From Oceanobacter sp. (GTDB taxonomy: Bacteria > Pseudomonadota > Gammaproteobacteria > Pseudomonadales > Oceanobacteraceae): a stretch of 43,230 bases of DNA. The translations under genes were made by a program, and so were the position numbers. The stretch is from NCBI GenBank assembly GCA_002733645.1, contig NVWL01000023.1, positions 1-43,230 on the forward strand, read 5' to 3'. This document shows, piece after piece, positions 9,064-17,756 of this stretch. Position 1 is the stretch's first letter. The number at the start of each line of letters is the position of its first letter. The notes under the pieces are model-generated. The model made no database searches. It saw only the letters and a program-made list of their open reading frames with translations, and was not told the origin of the DNA.

Positions 9064-10635
9064 TTAGCCCTTAGATACTCGCAGAAGTTCTTCAATGGTC
9101 GTTTGTCCGGCCAGAACTTTACGAATGCCATCCTGACGGATGCTTGGGCCTAACGTGCGCGCGTGTTTTTCTAAATCCTGCTCACCCGCTTGGTCGTGAA
9201 TCAGGGTTTTCATTGACTCATCAATTTCGATAATTTCATAAATACCCTGACGACCACGATATCCAAGCTGATTGCATTTTTCACAACCCTTGGCGTGATA
9301 AATCATCGGTGCATCTTTTACATCTATTTCCATCAGGCGACATTCAGAAGCGTCCGCTTGAGCGGGTTGTTTACAGTCAGCACACAATACTCGCACTAAG
9401 CGCTGAGCGATAACTCCAATGACGGATGACGATAACAAGAAGGGTTCAACCCCCATATCTTGTAAGCGTGTGATGGCACCTACGGCGGTATTTGTGTGTA
9501 AGGTGGATAACACTAAGTGACCTGTCAGCGAGGCTTGAATCGCAATTTCAACCGTCTCTAGATCTCGAATCTCACCAATCATGACGACATCAGGATCCTG
9601 ACGAAGAATAGCCCTGAGGCCTTTCGCAAACGTCATGTCCGCCTTCAAGTTTACCTGGGTCTGACCAATCCCCGGTAAGCTATATTCCACCGGATCTTCT
9701 ACGGTAAGAATATTTCGACTGGTGTCATTTAACTCGCTAAGCGCACCATAAAGCGTGGTGGTCTTACCTGAGCCGGTTGGGCCGGTAACCAAGATAATAC
9801 CGTGCGGTTTGCTGATGATGTTGCGCATGGTATTTAGATCACGCTCAGCCATGCCAAGCTGTCCGAGCACTAAGCGCCCTGCTTGCTTGTCTAGCAAACG
9901 CATCACAACACGCTCGCCATGGCTGGATGGCATGGTGGAAACACGAACATCGACTTCACGACCACCAATACGTAAAGCGATACGGCCATCTTGTGGGACA
10001 CGCTTTTCCGCGATATCCAGCTTGGCCATGACTTTGATGCGTGAAACCAATAGTGCTGCAAGCGCGCGTTTAGGCTGTACGACTTCGCGTAGTACGCCAT
10101 CAACACGAAAGCGCACAACAAGGCGCTTTTCGTAAGTTTCAATGTGAATATCAGACGCGCCTTCTTTCACTGATTCTGTGAGAAGTGCATTGATAAGACG
10201 TTTAATAGGAGCGTCGCCTTCTTGCTCTAATAGATCTTCAGTTTCAGGGACTGAGTCAGCAAGGCTGGCAAGATCCATGTCATCACCAAGGCCTTCCACC
10301 ATATCCATCGCTTCAGAAGAGTCGCTTTGATAAGCCAAACCTAAGCGACGATCAAACTCATCGTCTGTCACAACAGACAATTGATACGGGCGACTTAAGT
10401 AACGCTGAACTTCCATCAATGCTTGGGCATTTAAACCTTCTTTATGAAGTAAGTTTACATGTCCCGGCTGGCTATCAATTAACACACCGTAGCGTTTTGC
10501 AAAGCTAAATGGCAGCCGCATGGTTAAGCTGCCACTCGTCATTGCTGGCGGCGCTTCTGGTGGAGCCGATTCGACATTAGAACTGGCTTCAAGGTTGTCG
10601 TTAGGCGTGATCGCGACTTCTGTATCTGAATTCAT
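9064..10635 (-). CDS. gspE: type II secretion ATPase E
   Basis: 523 residues. An N-terminal GspL-binding domain ([17 protein letters not shown] at about residue 36) precedes the ATPase core: Walker [11 protein letters not shown] near residue 285, an Asp-rich Walker B ([12 protein letters not shown]) and the His box STLHTNTA. A zinc-binding tetracysteine pair, CADC and CEKC, lies at about 415-450 and separates GspE from PilT. It is a cytoplasmic hexameric motor. It lies 63 bases after the dehydrogenase-like gene and is likely co-transcribed with it. gspC and gspD, which often precede gspE, are not in the window. Confidence 0.96.
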   Translation of the reverse strand: MNSDTEVAITPNDNLEASSNVESAPPEAPPAMTSGSLTMRLPFSFAKRYGVLIDSQPGHVNLLHKEGLNAQALMEVQRYLSRPYQLSVVTDDEFDRRLGLAYQSDSSEAMDMVEGLGDDMDLASLADSVPETEDLLEQEGDAPIKRLINALLTESVKEGASDIHIETYEKRLVVRFRVDGVLREVVQPKRALAALLVSRIKVMAKLDIAEKRVPQDGRIALRIGGREVDVRVSTMPSSHGERVVMRLLDKQAGRLVLGQLGMAERDLNTMRNIISKPHGIILVTGPTGSGKTTTLYGALSELNDTSRNILTVEDPVEYSLPGIGQTQVNLKADMTFAKGLRAILRQDPDVVMIGEIRDLETVEIAIQASLTGHLVLSTLHTNTAVGAITRLQDMGVEPFLLSSSVIGVIAQRLVRVLCADCKQPAQADASECRLMEIDVKDAPMIYHAKGCEKCNQLGYRGRQGIYEIIEIDESMKTLIHDQAGEQDLEKHARTLGPSIRQDGIRKVLAGQTTIEELLRVSKG

Positions 10636-10698
10636 AATCTACTTGTTCTCTAATGTCATGATTGAGCTGACATTCTTCTGTGTCGTTTATCAAGTTGT

Positions 10699-12012
10699 TT
10701 ATCGATCACCGCGACCAACGCCTCTATAGACAAAGCCGTTTTGAGTTAAGGTCTCAGGATCGTATTGATTACGACCATCTATTATTATTTTGCTACGCAG
10801 CAACTTAGCAATTGCATTGAAATCTGGTTGGCGGAAAGGTTTCCATTCAGTCATTAGCACCAAAGCATCTGCATCAGGCAAAGCATCATACTGGTGAGCG
10901 CTGAGTGAGAGCTTTTTCAACAACATCTCTGAGGTACCTTGTGAGGCTAACTCGCCAACAGCTTCATTATTCGCTAAAGGATCATACGCTGCCACAATGG
11001 CTCCAGCATCCAGTAATTGACGAATCAATACAATAGCTGGCGATCCAGTGACATCACAGGTTTCTGGTCTAAAGGATAACCCCCAGATGGCAATGCGCTT
11101 TCCAGAGACGGAGCCTAACACTTGAGTTAGTTGCTTAAACGCCCAGTCAGCTTGTTTTTCATTGCGCAGCGCGACAGATTTGAGAAGTATTGGAGAAATC
11201 CCACCTTGCTCGGCTTTCTCAATCAAGGAGCTGACATCATCGGGCAAAGCAAGACCGCCATAGCCAACCCCTGGATATAAGTACGAATAACCAATTCGAC
11301 TGTCAGCGCCTATGCCGCGGCGTACGTTTTCAATATCAACACCTGAAACTTCCGCGATCGCCGCAATTTCATTCATTAAAGAGACACGCGTAGCGAGCAT
11401 GGCGCTGGTCGCAAACCGAGTTAGCTCAACGTCTTTGATCCCCATAAACATTAATCGATCATTCTGGCGTGAGAAGGGTTTAAATAATTCCGACATCTTT
11501 GAGCGTGTTTCGAATGAACTTACACCAAGAACAATACGATCAGGTCGCATGAAATCATCAATCGCGACCCCTTCTTTTAAGAAGTCAGGGTTGGCAACAA
11601 CATCAATAACAAGACCGGTATTGCGAGTTAGTAATTCGGAGTTGATCGCCTCCCCTAGCTGCTCAGTAAACCCAATTTCACCAGAAGTTCGATTGATAAA
11701 AACAAATTCAGAGGTCGCTTGCTCACCTAGGCTTTTCGCTATGGAGAAAGCAGTATCTATTGTTGACGAGGAAGATGCCAAGGCCAAGATAAACACGTCA
11801 CACTCATCAAGAGCTGCGTTTAAATCAAGGGTGTAGCTCAGGCGACGAGCGGCAATATTACTATCAAGCATGGCTTGCAAGCCTGGTTCACGAATCGACG
11901 CATCCGTATTGGCTGGCTGAGGAGTGTAGACAGTGACAAGATTCCCCATTTCCGCAAAACACGCAGATGCAACAAGGGCGGCATAGCCTGAACCGGCTAC
12001 TGAAACTTTCAA
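10699..12012 (-). CDS. UDP-glucose/GDP-mannose dehydrogenase-like protein lacking the catalytic Cys
   Basis: 437 residues covering all three domains of the nucleotide-sugar dehydrogenase family: N-terminal Rossmann (KVSVAGSGYAALVAS), central helical (NPDFLKEGVAIDDFMRPDRI, GADSRIGYSYLYPGVGYGG) and C-terminal UDP-binding (IAIWGLSFRPETCDVTGSPA). The active-site motif, normally GGSCFPKD or similar, reads GGLALPDD: the nucleophilic Cys is Ala255. The active-site Lys and Asn of the central helix read Arg199 and Ser203, the Glu of NPEF is Asp143, and the third Rossmann glycine is Ala. The frame is intact, so this looks like a maintained non-catalytic homologue. The start is TTG at 12012 with AAGGAT 6 bases before it. 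It probably heads the gsp operon. Confidence 0.85.
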   Translation of the reverse strand: MKVSVAGSGYAALVASACFAEMGNLVTVYTPQPANTDASIREPGLQAMLDSNIAARRLSYTLDLNAALDECDVFILALASSSSTIDTAFSIAKSLGEQATSEFVFINRTSGEIGFTEQLGEAINSELLTRNTGLVIDVVANPDFLKEGVAIDDFMRPDRIVLGVSSFETRSKMSELFKPFSRQNDRLMFMGIKDVELTRFATSAMLATRVSLMNEIAAIAEVSGVDIENVRRGIGADSRIGYSYLYPGVGYGGLALPDDVSSLIEKAEQGGISPILLKSVALRNEKQADWAFKQLTQVLGSVSGKRIAIWGLSFRPETCDVTGSPAIVLIRQLLDAGAIVAAYDPLANNEAVGELASQGTSEMLLKKLSLSAHQYDALPDADALVLMTEWKPFRQPDFNAIAKLLRSKIIIDGRNQYDPETLTQNGFVYRGVGRGDR

Positions 12013-12157
12013 AAGGATATCCTTCTCTTAACGTAAGTACAAGCGCACACTATTTATCAGAAAATACAGTGTAGGTGCAATTTAACCAATCCTAATTAGA
12101 GTCGGTAAGCTACCTTATTACAACAAAATGACAAGCGTATGACGTAAAAACAGGCAC

Positions 12158-12188
12158 AAAAAAGCCGACATCAAAATCTGATGTCGGC
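12158..12188 (-). terminator. Rho-independent terminator after etfA
   Basis: A perfect 10-bp stem (GCCGACATCA with its complement) and a 5-base loop are followed on the minus strand by six T. It lies 42 bases past the etfA stop. The remaining stretch, 12013-12157, is the only upstream space for a promoter of the dehydrogenase-gsp operon; I saw no convincing -35/-10 pair there. Confidence 0.9.
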
Positions 12189-12230
12189 CCATTTAAACAA
12201 CCATTGGCAATACGATGGTTGTAAGGCGTA

Positions 12231-13160
12231 TTACAGAGCTGAATCCAACTCAGGAATAGCGTCAAACAAATCAGCAACCAGACCGTAGTCTGCCACTTGG
12301 AAGATAGGAGCTTCTTCGTCTTTGTTGATAGCAACAATAACTTTAGAATCTTTCATACCTGCCAAGTGCTGAATGGCACCAGAGATACCAACAGCAACGT
12401 ACAAATCTGGAGCAACGATTTTACCCGTTTGACCGACCTGCATGTCGTTAGGTACAAAACCAGCATCAACAGCAGCACGAGAAGCGCCCACTGCAGCGCC
12501 AACTTTATCCGCTAATTTGTAGAGCATGTCGAAATTCTCGCCATTGCCCATGCCGCGACCACCAGAAATAACAACGCTAGCCGCTGTTAGCTCAGGGCGA
12601 TCTGACTTAGCCAGTTCTTCACTTGCGAATGCTGAAATGCCAGCATCTTTCGCAATATCAACGGCTTCAGTCGCTGCCGAGCCGCCTTCAGCAGCTGCTG
12701 CATCAAATGCAGTGCCGCGTACAGTCATTACTTTGATGCCATCAGAAGACTTAACAGTTGCGATGGCGTTGCCAGCGTAGATAGGACGCACAAAGGTATC
12801 TTCAGATTCAACACCGATCACCTCAGACACCATGTTTACGTCAAGCAATGCGGCAGCGCGAGGTAAGAAATCCTTACCTGTAGTGGTCGCAGCGGCCAAA
12901 ATATGGCTGTAGCCTTTGCCTAGCTCAGCAACAAGTTCGCCCATGTTTTCAGCGAGCTGATATTCGTACACAGCATTATCTGCAACCAATACTTTGCTTA
13001 CGCCTGCAACTTTTGACACAGCTTCTGCAACTGCTGCGCAGCCGCTACCAGCCACCAATACTTCAACGTCGCTACCAATTTTGGTTGCTGCGGTGATAGT
13101 GTTCAGAGTCGCGCCGTTAAGAGTGGCGTTATCGTGCTCTGCGATTACTAAAATAGCCAT
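12231..13160 (-). CDS. etfA: electron transfer flavoprotein subunit alpha
   Basis: 309 residues, the normal size. The N-terminal domain begins [15 protein letters not shown]. The C-terminal FAD-binding domain shows [51 protein letters not shown] and [19 protein letters not shown], all hallmark ETF-alpha motifs. With EtfB it forms the soluble heterodimer that takes electrons from acyl-CoA dehydrogenases and passes them to ETF:ubiquinone oxidoreductase, encoded divergently nearby. It follows etfB after 14 bases and ends in a strong terminator. Confidence 0.97.
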   Translation of the reverse strand: MAILVIAEHDNATLNGATLNTITAATKIGSDVEVLVAGSGCAAVAEAVSKVAGVSKVLVADNAVYEYQLAENMGELVAELGKGYSHILAAATTTGKDFLPRAAALLDVNMVSEVIGVESEDTFVRPIYAGNAIATVKSSDGIKVMTVRGTAFDAAAAEGGSAATEAVDIAKDAGISAFASEELAKSDRPELTAASVVISGGRGMGNGENFDMLYKLADKVGAAVGASRAAVDAGFVPNDMQVGQTGKIVAPDLYVAVGISGAIQHLAGMKDSKVIVAINKDEEAPIFQVADYGLVADLFDAIPELDSAL

Positions 13161-13174
13161 TACACAAACCCCTC

Positions 13175-13924
13175 TTAAAGAACTTTTGCTTCGTTTTTCA
13201 GTTTCTCAACCAGCTCGCTCACGCTACCAACTTTGATGCCGGCTGAACGCTGTGCAGGTGGAGTTACCTTGACTAGAGACAACGAACTCTTAATCTCTAC
13301 ACCTAGATCAGCTGGAGTAGTGATATCTAGAGGCTTACGCTTCGCTTTCATGATGTTAGGCAGTGATGCATAACGAGGCTCATTCAAGCGTAGGTCAACA
13401 GTAACGATCGCAGGTAAATTCAATGCAACAGTACGTGAGCCAGCATCTACTTCACGAGTCACGCTAACTTTGTCGCCATCAATGGCCACTTCAGAAGCGA
13501 AGGTCCCCTGCCCCATACCAGTGAGAGCACCTAGCATCTGACCAGTTTGGTTATTGTCACTATCGATAGTCTGCTTACCCATCAATACCAACTGAGGCTG
13601 TTCTTTTTCAACAACACCTTTAAGAAGCTTAGCAACCGTTAATGGCTCTAGTTTCTCATCAGTTTCAATCAAGATGCCACGATCTGCACCCAGAGCCAGT
13701 GCAGTACGAATCTGCTCCTGAGCTACTTTAGGGCCGATTGAAACCACTACGATTTCAGTAGCTACGCCTTTTTCTTTCAGGCGTACCGCTTCTTCTACGG
13801 CGATTTCGCAAAATGGGTTCATAGCCATTTTGACGTTAGTCAGATCAACATCAGAGTTGTCTGCTTTTACGCGAACCTTCACGTTGTAATCGATCACGCG
13901 TTTTACAGCGACAAGAACCTTCAT
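13175..13924 (-). CDS. etfB: electron transfer flavoprotein subunit beta
   Basis: 249 residues beginning [20 protein letters not shown]. Family motifs are [16 protein letters not shown], the nucleotide-binding stretch [10 protein letters not shown] and the recognition-loop region [19 protein letters not shown], which contacts partner dehydrogenases. EtfB binds AMP and docks the donor enzymes. GAGGAAT precedes the ATG. It is the first gene of the etfBA operon and is transcribed away from the ETF:ubiquinone oxidoreductase gene. Confidence 0.97.
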   Translation of the reverse strand: MKVLVAVKRVIDYNVKVRVKADNSDVDLTNVKMAMNPFCEIAVEEAVRLKEKGVATEIVVVSIGPKVAQEQIRTALALGADRGILIETDEKLEPLTVAKLLKGVVEKEQPQLVLMGKQTIDSDNNQTGQMLGALTGMGQGTFASEVAIDGDKVSVTREVDAGSRTVALNLPAIVTVDLRLNEPRYASLPNIMKAKRKPLDITTPADLGVEIKSSLSLVKVTPPAQRSAGIKVGSVSELVEKLKNEAKVL

Positions 13925-14282
13925 AGATTCCTCGTATTTCTCAAGTGGATGAAAAAAGGGTTAAGCAGCCGGAATGACACAACAATACTTACAAATACCC
14001 TTTCCAGCGCGCCATATTATTCGGATTGTGCCTCTCAAGGTCAAGCTCGGCCCTCATCAAACACGGATTAAAGCCGCGATTTACTGAACATCTTCCATGA
14101 AATCAGTTGCCTGCCCTACCTCAGATCGTATAATGGCGACATTTTTCGTCCCACTGCAGTGCCGATTTTAGTGCCGATTTTTAATATACGCGCATCAATA
14201 TCTGCGCCAGTGGTTCTATAACGCCCGCGAAAAGCGGCACCCTTTAGCCTGTTCTGTCAGGCTAAGCTGAGGAGATCATTTT
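13925..14282 (+). promoter_or_regulatory. divergent control region between etfBA and ETF:Q oxidoreductase
   Basis: 358 bases with no supported gene, so it must hold promoters for both divergent units. A direct repeat of AGTGCCGATTTT occurs near 14158-14182. An 8-bp hairpin (TTAGCCTG 14244-14251, loop TTCTGT, CAGGCTAA 14258-14265) ends just before the GAGGAG at 14269-14274 that serves the ATG at 14283. I could not assign a regulator or firm -35/-10 boxes. Confidence 0.5.
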
Positions 14283-15923
14283 ATGCAACGTGATGTAATG
14301 GAGTATGACGTAGTTATCGTTGGTGGCGGCCCTGCTGGCCTCTCGAGCGCATGTCGTATCAAACAACTGGCCAACGAAGCTGGTCAAGAAATCTCTGTAT
14401 GTCTAGTTGAAAAAGGCTCTGAAATTGGCGCTCACATCCTATCGGGTGCGGTCATTGAAGATCGCGCACTGAACGAACTATTCCCTAATTGGAAAGAAAT
14501 GGGGGCGCCTTTAAACACACCAGTCAAAGGCGACGAAGTATATTTTCTCACCTCTGGCGAGAAAGGTACTAAAGCACCTCATTGGTCTATCCCAAAACCA
14601 ATGCACAATGATGGTAACTATATTGTCTCTCTGGGCAATGTATGCCGCTGGTTAGGTGAGCAGGCTGAAGAGTTAGGTGTAGAAATCTACCCCGGCTTCC
14701 CTGCGGCATCACTCATTATCGAAGAAGGCGCTGTACAAGGTGTTGTGACTGGAGATATGGGCATTGCTGAAGACGGCTCGCACAAAGACAGTTACATGCC
14801 AGGTATGGAACTTCGCGCTAAGTACACAGTATTTGCCGAAGGTTGTCGTGGTCATCTAGGCAAGGAGTTAATTTCTGAATTTAACCTAGACGCCGGCAAA
14901 GACCCTCAGCATTACGGTATTGGTATCAAAGAATTATGGGATATTGACCCTGCCAATCACGAAGAAGGCTTAGTACTTCACGGTACAGGCTGGCCACTAA
15001 CTGAATCAGGCTCTACTGGTGGGTTTTTCTTGTATCACGCCGAAAACAACCAGGTGGTTGTTGGCTTGATTACAGATTTATCCTACAACAACCCGCACGT
15101 TAGCCCGTTTGATGAGTTTCAGCGTATGAAACACCACCCGGTGCTTAAGAAGTCATTAGAAGGTGGCAAACGCGTATCTTACGGCGCACGCGCTATTACC
15201 AAAGGCGGCCTAAACTGCCTTCCTAAAATGACCTTCCCTGGCGGCTTAGTGATTGGTTGTGATGCCGGCACATTGAACTTTGCCAAAATCAAAGGCACAC
15301 ACACTGCAATGAAAAGCGGTTTGGTTGCAGCTGAAGAGCTATTTAAAGCACTTCAAGCAGAACGTGCAAACGACGAAGTGATCGAATACAGCGCAGCCTT
15401 TGAAGCATCATGGGCTTGGGAAGAATTACACCGCAGCCGCAACTTCGGACCTGCCATGCATAAATTCGGAATCTTTGGCGGTGCTGCGTTTAACTTTATC
15501 GACCAAAACATCTTCCCCATCCCAGTCACACTTCACGACACGACAGCAGATCATGCTGTTATGAAACCAGCCGCTGAGTGCAAGAAGATTAACTACCCTA
15601 AACCAGACGGAAAGCTGAGTTTTGCGAAGCTTGATTCTGTATTTATTGGTAACGTTAATCACGCAGAAGACCAGCCGTGCCATTTGAAGCTGAAAGATGC
15701 CAGCATCCCACTGTCATCCAATCTTCCGTTATTTGATGAACCTGCGCAGCGCTACTGCCCTGCAGGGGTTTATGAAATCATTGAGGATGAAGCAGGTAAA
15801 CGCTTCCAGATTAACTCTCAGAACTGCGTCCACTGTAAAACGTGTGACATCAAAGACCCTGCACAGAACATTACCTGGGTGACTCCTGAGGGGACTGGCG
15901 GGCCTAACTATCCGAATATGTAA
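14283..15923 (+). CDS. electron transfer flavoprotein-ubiquinone oxidoreductase
   Basis: 546 residues, the usual length. This is a monotopic inner-membrane enzyme carrying FAD and a 4Fe-4S cluster; it oxidises reduced ETF and reduces ubiquinone. The FAD site is YDVVIVGGGPAGLSSACRIK. The middle carries GIKELW and the quinone-site stretch TKGGLNCLPKMTFPGG. The C-terminal cluster domain has C in RYCPAGVYE plus CVHCKTCDIKDPAQNI. GAGGAG sits 8 bases before the ATG. Divergence from etfBA links it to fatty-acid, and possibly hydrocarbon, oxidation (inference). Confidence 0.97.
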   Translation: MQRDVMEYDVVIVGGGPAGLSSACRIKQLANEAGQEISVCLVEKGSEIGAHILSGAVIEDRALNELFPNWKEMGAPLNTPVKGDEVYFLTSGEKGTKAPHWSIPKPMHNDGNYIVSLGNVCRWLGEQAEELGVEIYPGFPAASLIIEEGAVQGVVTGDMGIAEDGSHKDSYMPGMELRAKYTVFAEGCRGHLGKELISEFNLDAGKDPQHYGIGIKELWDIDPANHEEGLVLHGTGWPLTESGSTGGFFLYHAENNQVVVGLITDLSYNNPHVSPFDEFQRMKHHPVLKKSLEGGKRVSYGARAITKGGLNCLPKMTFPGGLVIGCDAGTLNFAKIKGTHTAMKSGLVAAEELFKALQAERANDEVIEYSAAFEASWAWEELHRSRNFGPAMHKFGIFGGAAFNFIDQNIFPIPVTLHDTTADHAVMKPAAECKKINYPKPDGKLSFAKLDSVFIGNVNHAEDQPCHLKLKDASIPLSSNLPLFDEPAQRYCPAGVYEIIEDEAGKRFQINSQNCVHCKTCDIKDPAQNITWVTPEGTGGPNYPNM

Positions 15924-15940
15924 TTTAGTATTTGGGAAAT

Positions 15941-15970
15941 AAAAAAAGGAGCCTAAAGGCTCCTTTTTTT
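15941..15970 (+). terminator. bidirectional Rho-independent terminator
   Basis: Seven A, a GGAGCC stem with loop TAAA, then GGCTCC and seven T. It is symmetrical, so it can terminate the ETF:Q oxidoreductase transcript and also transcripts arriving from the minus strand. Confidence 0.92.
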
Positions 15971-16008
15971 ACAGTTTGTTATTTTGGGGTGGTTGTTTCA
16001 ATAAATAA

Positions 16009-16026
16009 TGGCCAACTGGTAGGCCA
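16009..16026 (-). terminator. weak terminator-like hairpin after the DUF6160-like gene
   Basis: The minus strand reads TGGCC, an 8-base loop, GGCCA, then TTATTTATT. The stem is only 5 bp and the T tract is interrupted, so this is tentative. The stronger symmetrical terminator lies 40 bases further on. Confidence 0.35.
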
Positions 16027-16072
16027 GCCAGCCAATAACATGAATTCAAATTTTAAAGCACAGCAATTAATA

Positions 16073-16963
16073 CTAGTCGCGCCCAGAAATCTTAAAGGAT
16101 ATGTTATTAAGTGCTAAGTCATTAATTGAGATAGCACCAACCAAGCCGTCACCAACAGTAACTTTAGGCGCAACAATATCCATCACCGTTGGGAGGAGTT
16201 CTATATTTACCGAGTCTTCCTCTGGAGTCAAAATCAACCCTAAGGCAAATGCCCAACTTAAAGGCTTAGACTTTCCAAAAGTTTCAACCTCCTCAATGTA
16301 GTTTGCACCAGCAACAGTCACATCTTCAAATGCTAGTCCATTAGTAGATGCATCAATATCCATATCTTCAATTGCTATATCTGCAGATAAAATAACCTTA
16401 TTACCATCAGGCTCAACTTTCATAAGCAATCCAGCAGCGAGACCAATCATACTAAAGCTATCAACCAGTCTAACCGCTTCGTCGCCGCTTGAATCTAACG
16501 TCGAAATTGCACCCGTAGTAATCTTATAATCTATAAAGTTACCACTAGTTGGATTACCACTAACAACAAGCGCCCCATCAGATTGAATGTCTATTTCGAA
16601 TATAACTTCATCAAGGTTATCACTAGGGTTTGAGACAATGTTATTGTAGTCAAACCATCGAGACTTGTTCTCACCACCAATTTTCAAATCTTTAATTGAA
16701 AACGAGCCGCCATCGCCATCGCTGACATCTATGGTTTGCTCAATTAAGTTACCATTACCATCATCGACAAAAATAATTTCTTGAGTTATTACCTCCGTGT
16801 CGGTATAGCGAATTTCACCAATTTCAATCCCTAAATCAAGCTCGATGTTAACACCTGCCTGACCTGTAACGGAATGGAGTTCGTACTCAGAAAGCGGAGT
16901 CAGCTCGGCATTCACACCCGCTGATATAGCTGCGACGCAGCTAGCTAACAATATTTTTTTCAT
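16073..16963 (-). CDS. secreted DUF6160-like protein
   Basis: 296 residues from the ATG at 16963. The signal peptide is MKKILLASCVAAISAGVNA, cleaved before ELTPL. The mature start LSEYELHSVTGQAGVNIELD resembles the opening of DUF6160 (FilA-like) exported proteins, which are annotated as putative pilus or surface components. The rest is acidic and Asp/Gly-rich, with repeated beta-like stretches and no cysteine. The frame is open 20 codons further upstream, but that would bury the signal peptide. Function is unknown; export to the periplasm or surface is inferred. It could be a type II secretion substrate, but nothing in the sequence proves it. Confidence 0.7.
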   Translation of the reverse strand: MKKILLASCVAAISAGVNAELTPLSEYELHSVTGQAGVNIELDLGIEIGEIRYTDTEVITQEIIFVDDGNGNLIEQTIDVSDGDGGSFSIKDLKIGGENKSRWFDYNNIVSNPSDNLDEVIFEIDIQSDGALVVSGNPTSGNFIDYKITTGAISTLDSSGDEAVRLVDSFSMIGLAAGLLMKVEPDGNKVILSADIAIEDMDIDASTNGLAFEDVTVAGANYIEEVETFGKSKPLSWAFALGLILTPEEDSVNIELLPTVMDIVAPKVTVGDGLVGAISINDLALNNISFKISGRD

Positions 16964-17130
16964 GATAGGCGATCCATCAGTTTTTATAGTTTTATATCCG
17001 TCCAAGTGTAACGGAGCTTTCAAACGCTTCGCAACCTGAATATATCAACACTATCCAAGTTGGCCGGTATAACAAGGGTTTATCAGCGCATTAGGCTGTA
17101 ACTGGCACAATTTGCCATAGAGGAGGCTTT

Positions 17131-17649
17131 TTAAGCCATCAGAATCTGCTTGTGACCGAAAGAGTCCAGAATTAATTCATCGTCGAACTCATTCGCCAGC
17201 GCAGCTAGTGAGTAGTACGCATTGCGAGAAAAACGCGCATCAAGGCCGTCCCGAATGTGAATATAGGGAATGCTCACACCATCCACCTGCGAAAATTTCA
17301 GTAGATGTTCTGCATCTAACGGAATGGATCTACGCTCAGATGTGACAAGCATAACTCCACCATCAACCTCGGAGGCGGATATAATCTGTAGTGGCGTATC
17401 TTCAACTTGTATTCGCCACTTCTCAACCGGAGAGACGAGATAGTATTCGTCACCCTCTCGTTTGAGTATCGAGGAAAAAAGCAACACGAGGGATTCGCGG
17501 GTAAATTTGCCCCCTTCATGCCACCAACTACCATCCTTTTTTATCACCAGATTCATATCGCCACTCAAAGGCGGATTCCATAATTGAACCGGATACTTAT
17601 TTTTAGATTCAGCAACACCAAACTGTCCAGTAAAAGATTCAATATTCAT
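17131..17649 (-). CDS. DUF1285 family protein
   Basis: 172 residues. The diagnostic motifs are PVQLWNPPLSGDMNLVIKKDG, WWHEGG, LVLLFSSILKREGDEYYLV and SPVEKWRIQVEDTPL. The family is cytoplasmic with no firm biochemical role. The Shine-Dalgarno GAGG (17656-17659, minus strand) lies 6 bases before the ATG and is part of the last unit of a 13-bp tandem array that fills the gap to the upstream radical SAM gene. The two genes are probably co-transcribed. Confidence 0.88.
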   Translation of the reverse strand: MNIESFTGQFGVAESKNKYPVQLWNPPLSGDMNLVIKKDGSWWHEGGKFTRESLVLLFSSILKREGDEYYLVSPVEKWRIQVEDTPLQIISASEVDGGVMLVTSERRSIPLDAEHLLKFSQVDGVSIPYIHIRDGLDARFSRNAYYSLAALANEFDDELILDSFGHKQILMA

Positions 17650-17652
17650 TTA

Positions 17653-17756
17653 AAGCCTCTATATTAAGCCTCTATATTAAGCCTCTATATTAAGCCTCTA
17701 TATTAAGCCTCTATATTAAGCCTCTATATTAAGCCTCTATATTAAGCCTCTATATT
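17653..17756 (-). repeat. eight perfect 13-bp tandem repeats forming a ribosome binding site
   Basis: The minus-strand unit is AATATAGAGGCTT, repeated eight times without a mismatch (104 bases). It fills the space between the radical SAM stop codon and the DUF1285 start. The final copy supplies GAGG at optimal distance for DUF1285. Each copy also holds TAA and TAG, so the array cannot be translated far. GGCTTTAAAT occurs at both borders, which suggests how the array arose. Confidence 0.97.

Noticed and set aside
9064-10635. Type IV pilus ATPase (PilB) instead of GspE
   Set aside because: The neighbours are the full gspF-M set with GspL and GspM, and the N-terminal domain fits GspE.
11312-11836. 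174-residue plus-strand ORF
   Set aside because: It is antisense to the dehydrogenase-like gene, whose protein matches a known family end to end.
17653-17756. CRISPR-like array
   Set aside because: The 13-bp units are contiguous with no spacers, and no cas genes are nearby.
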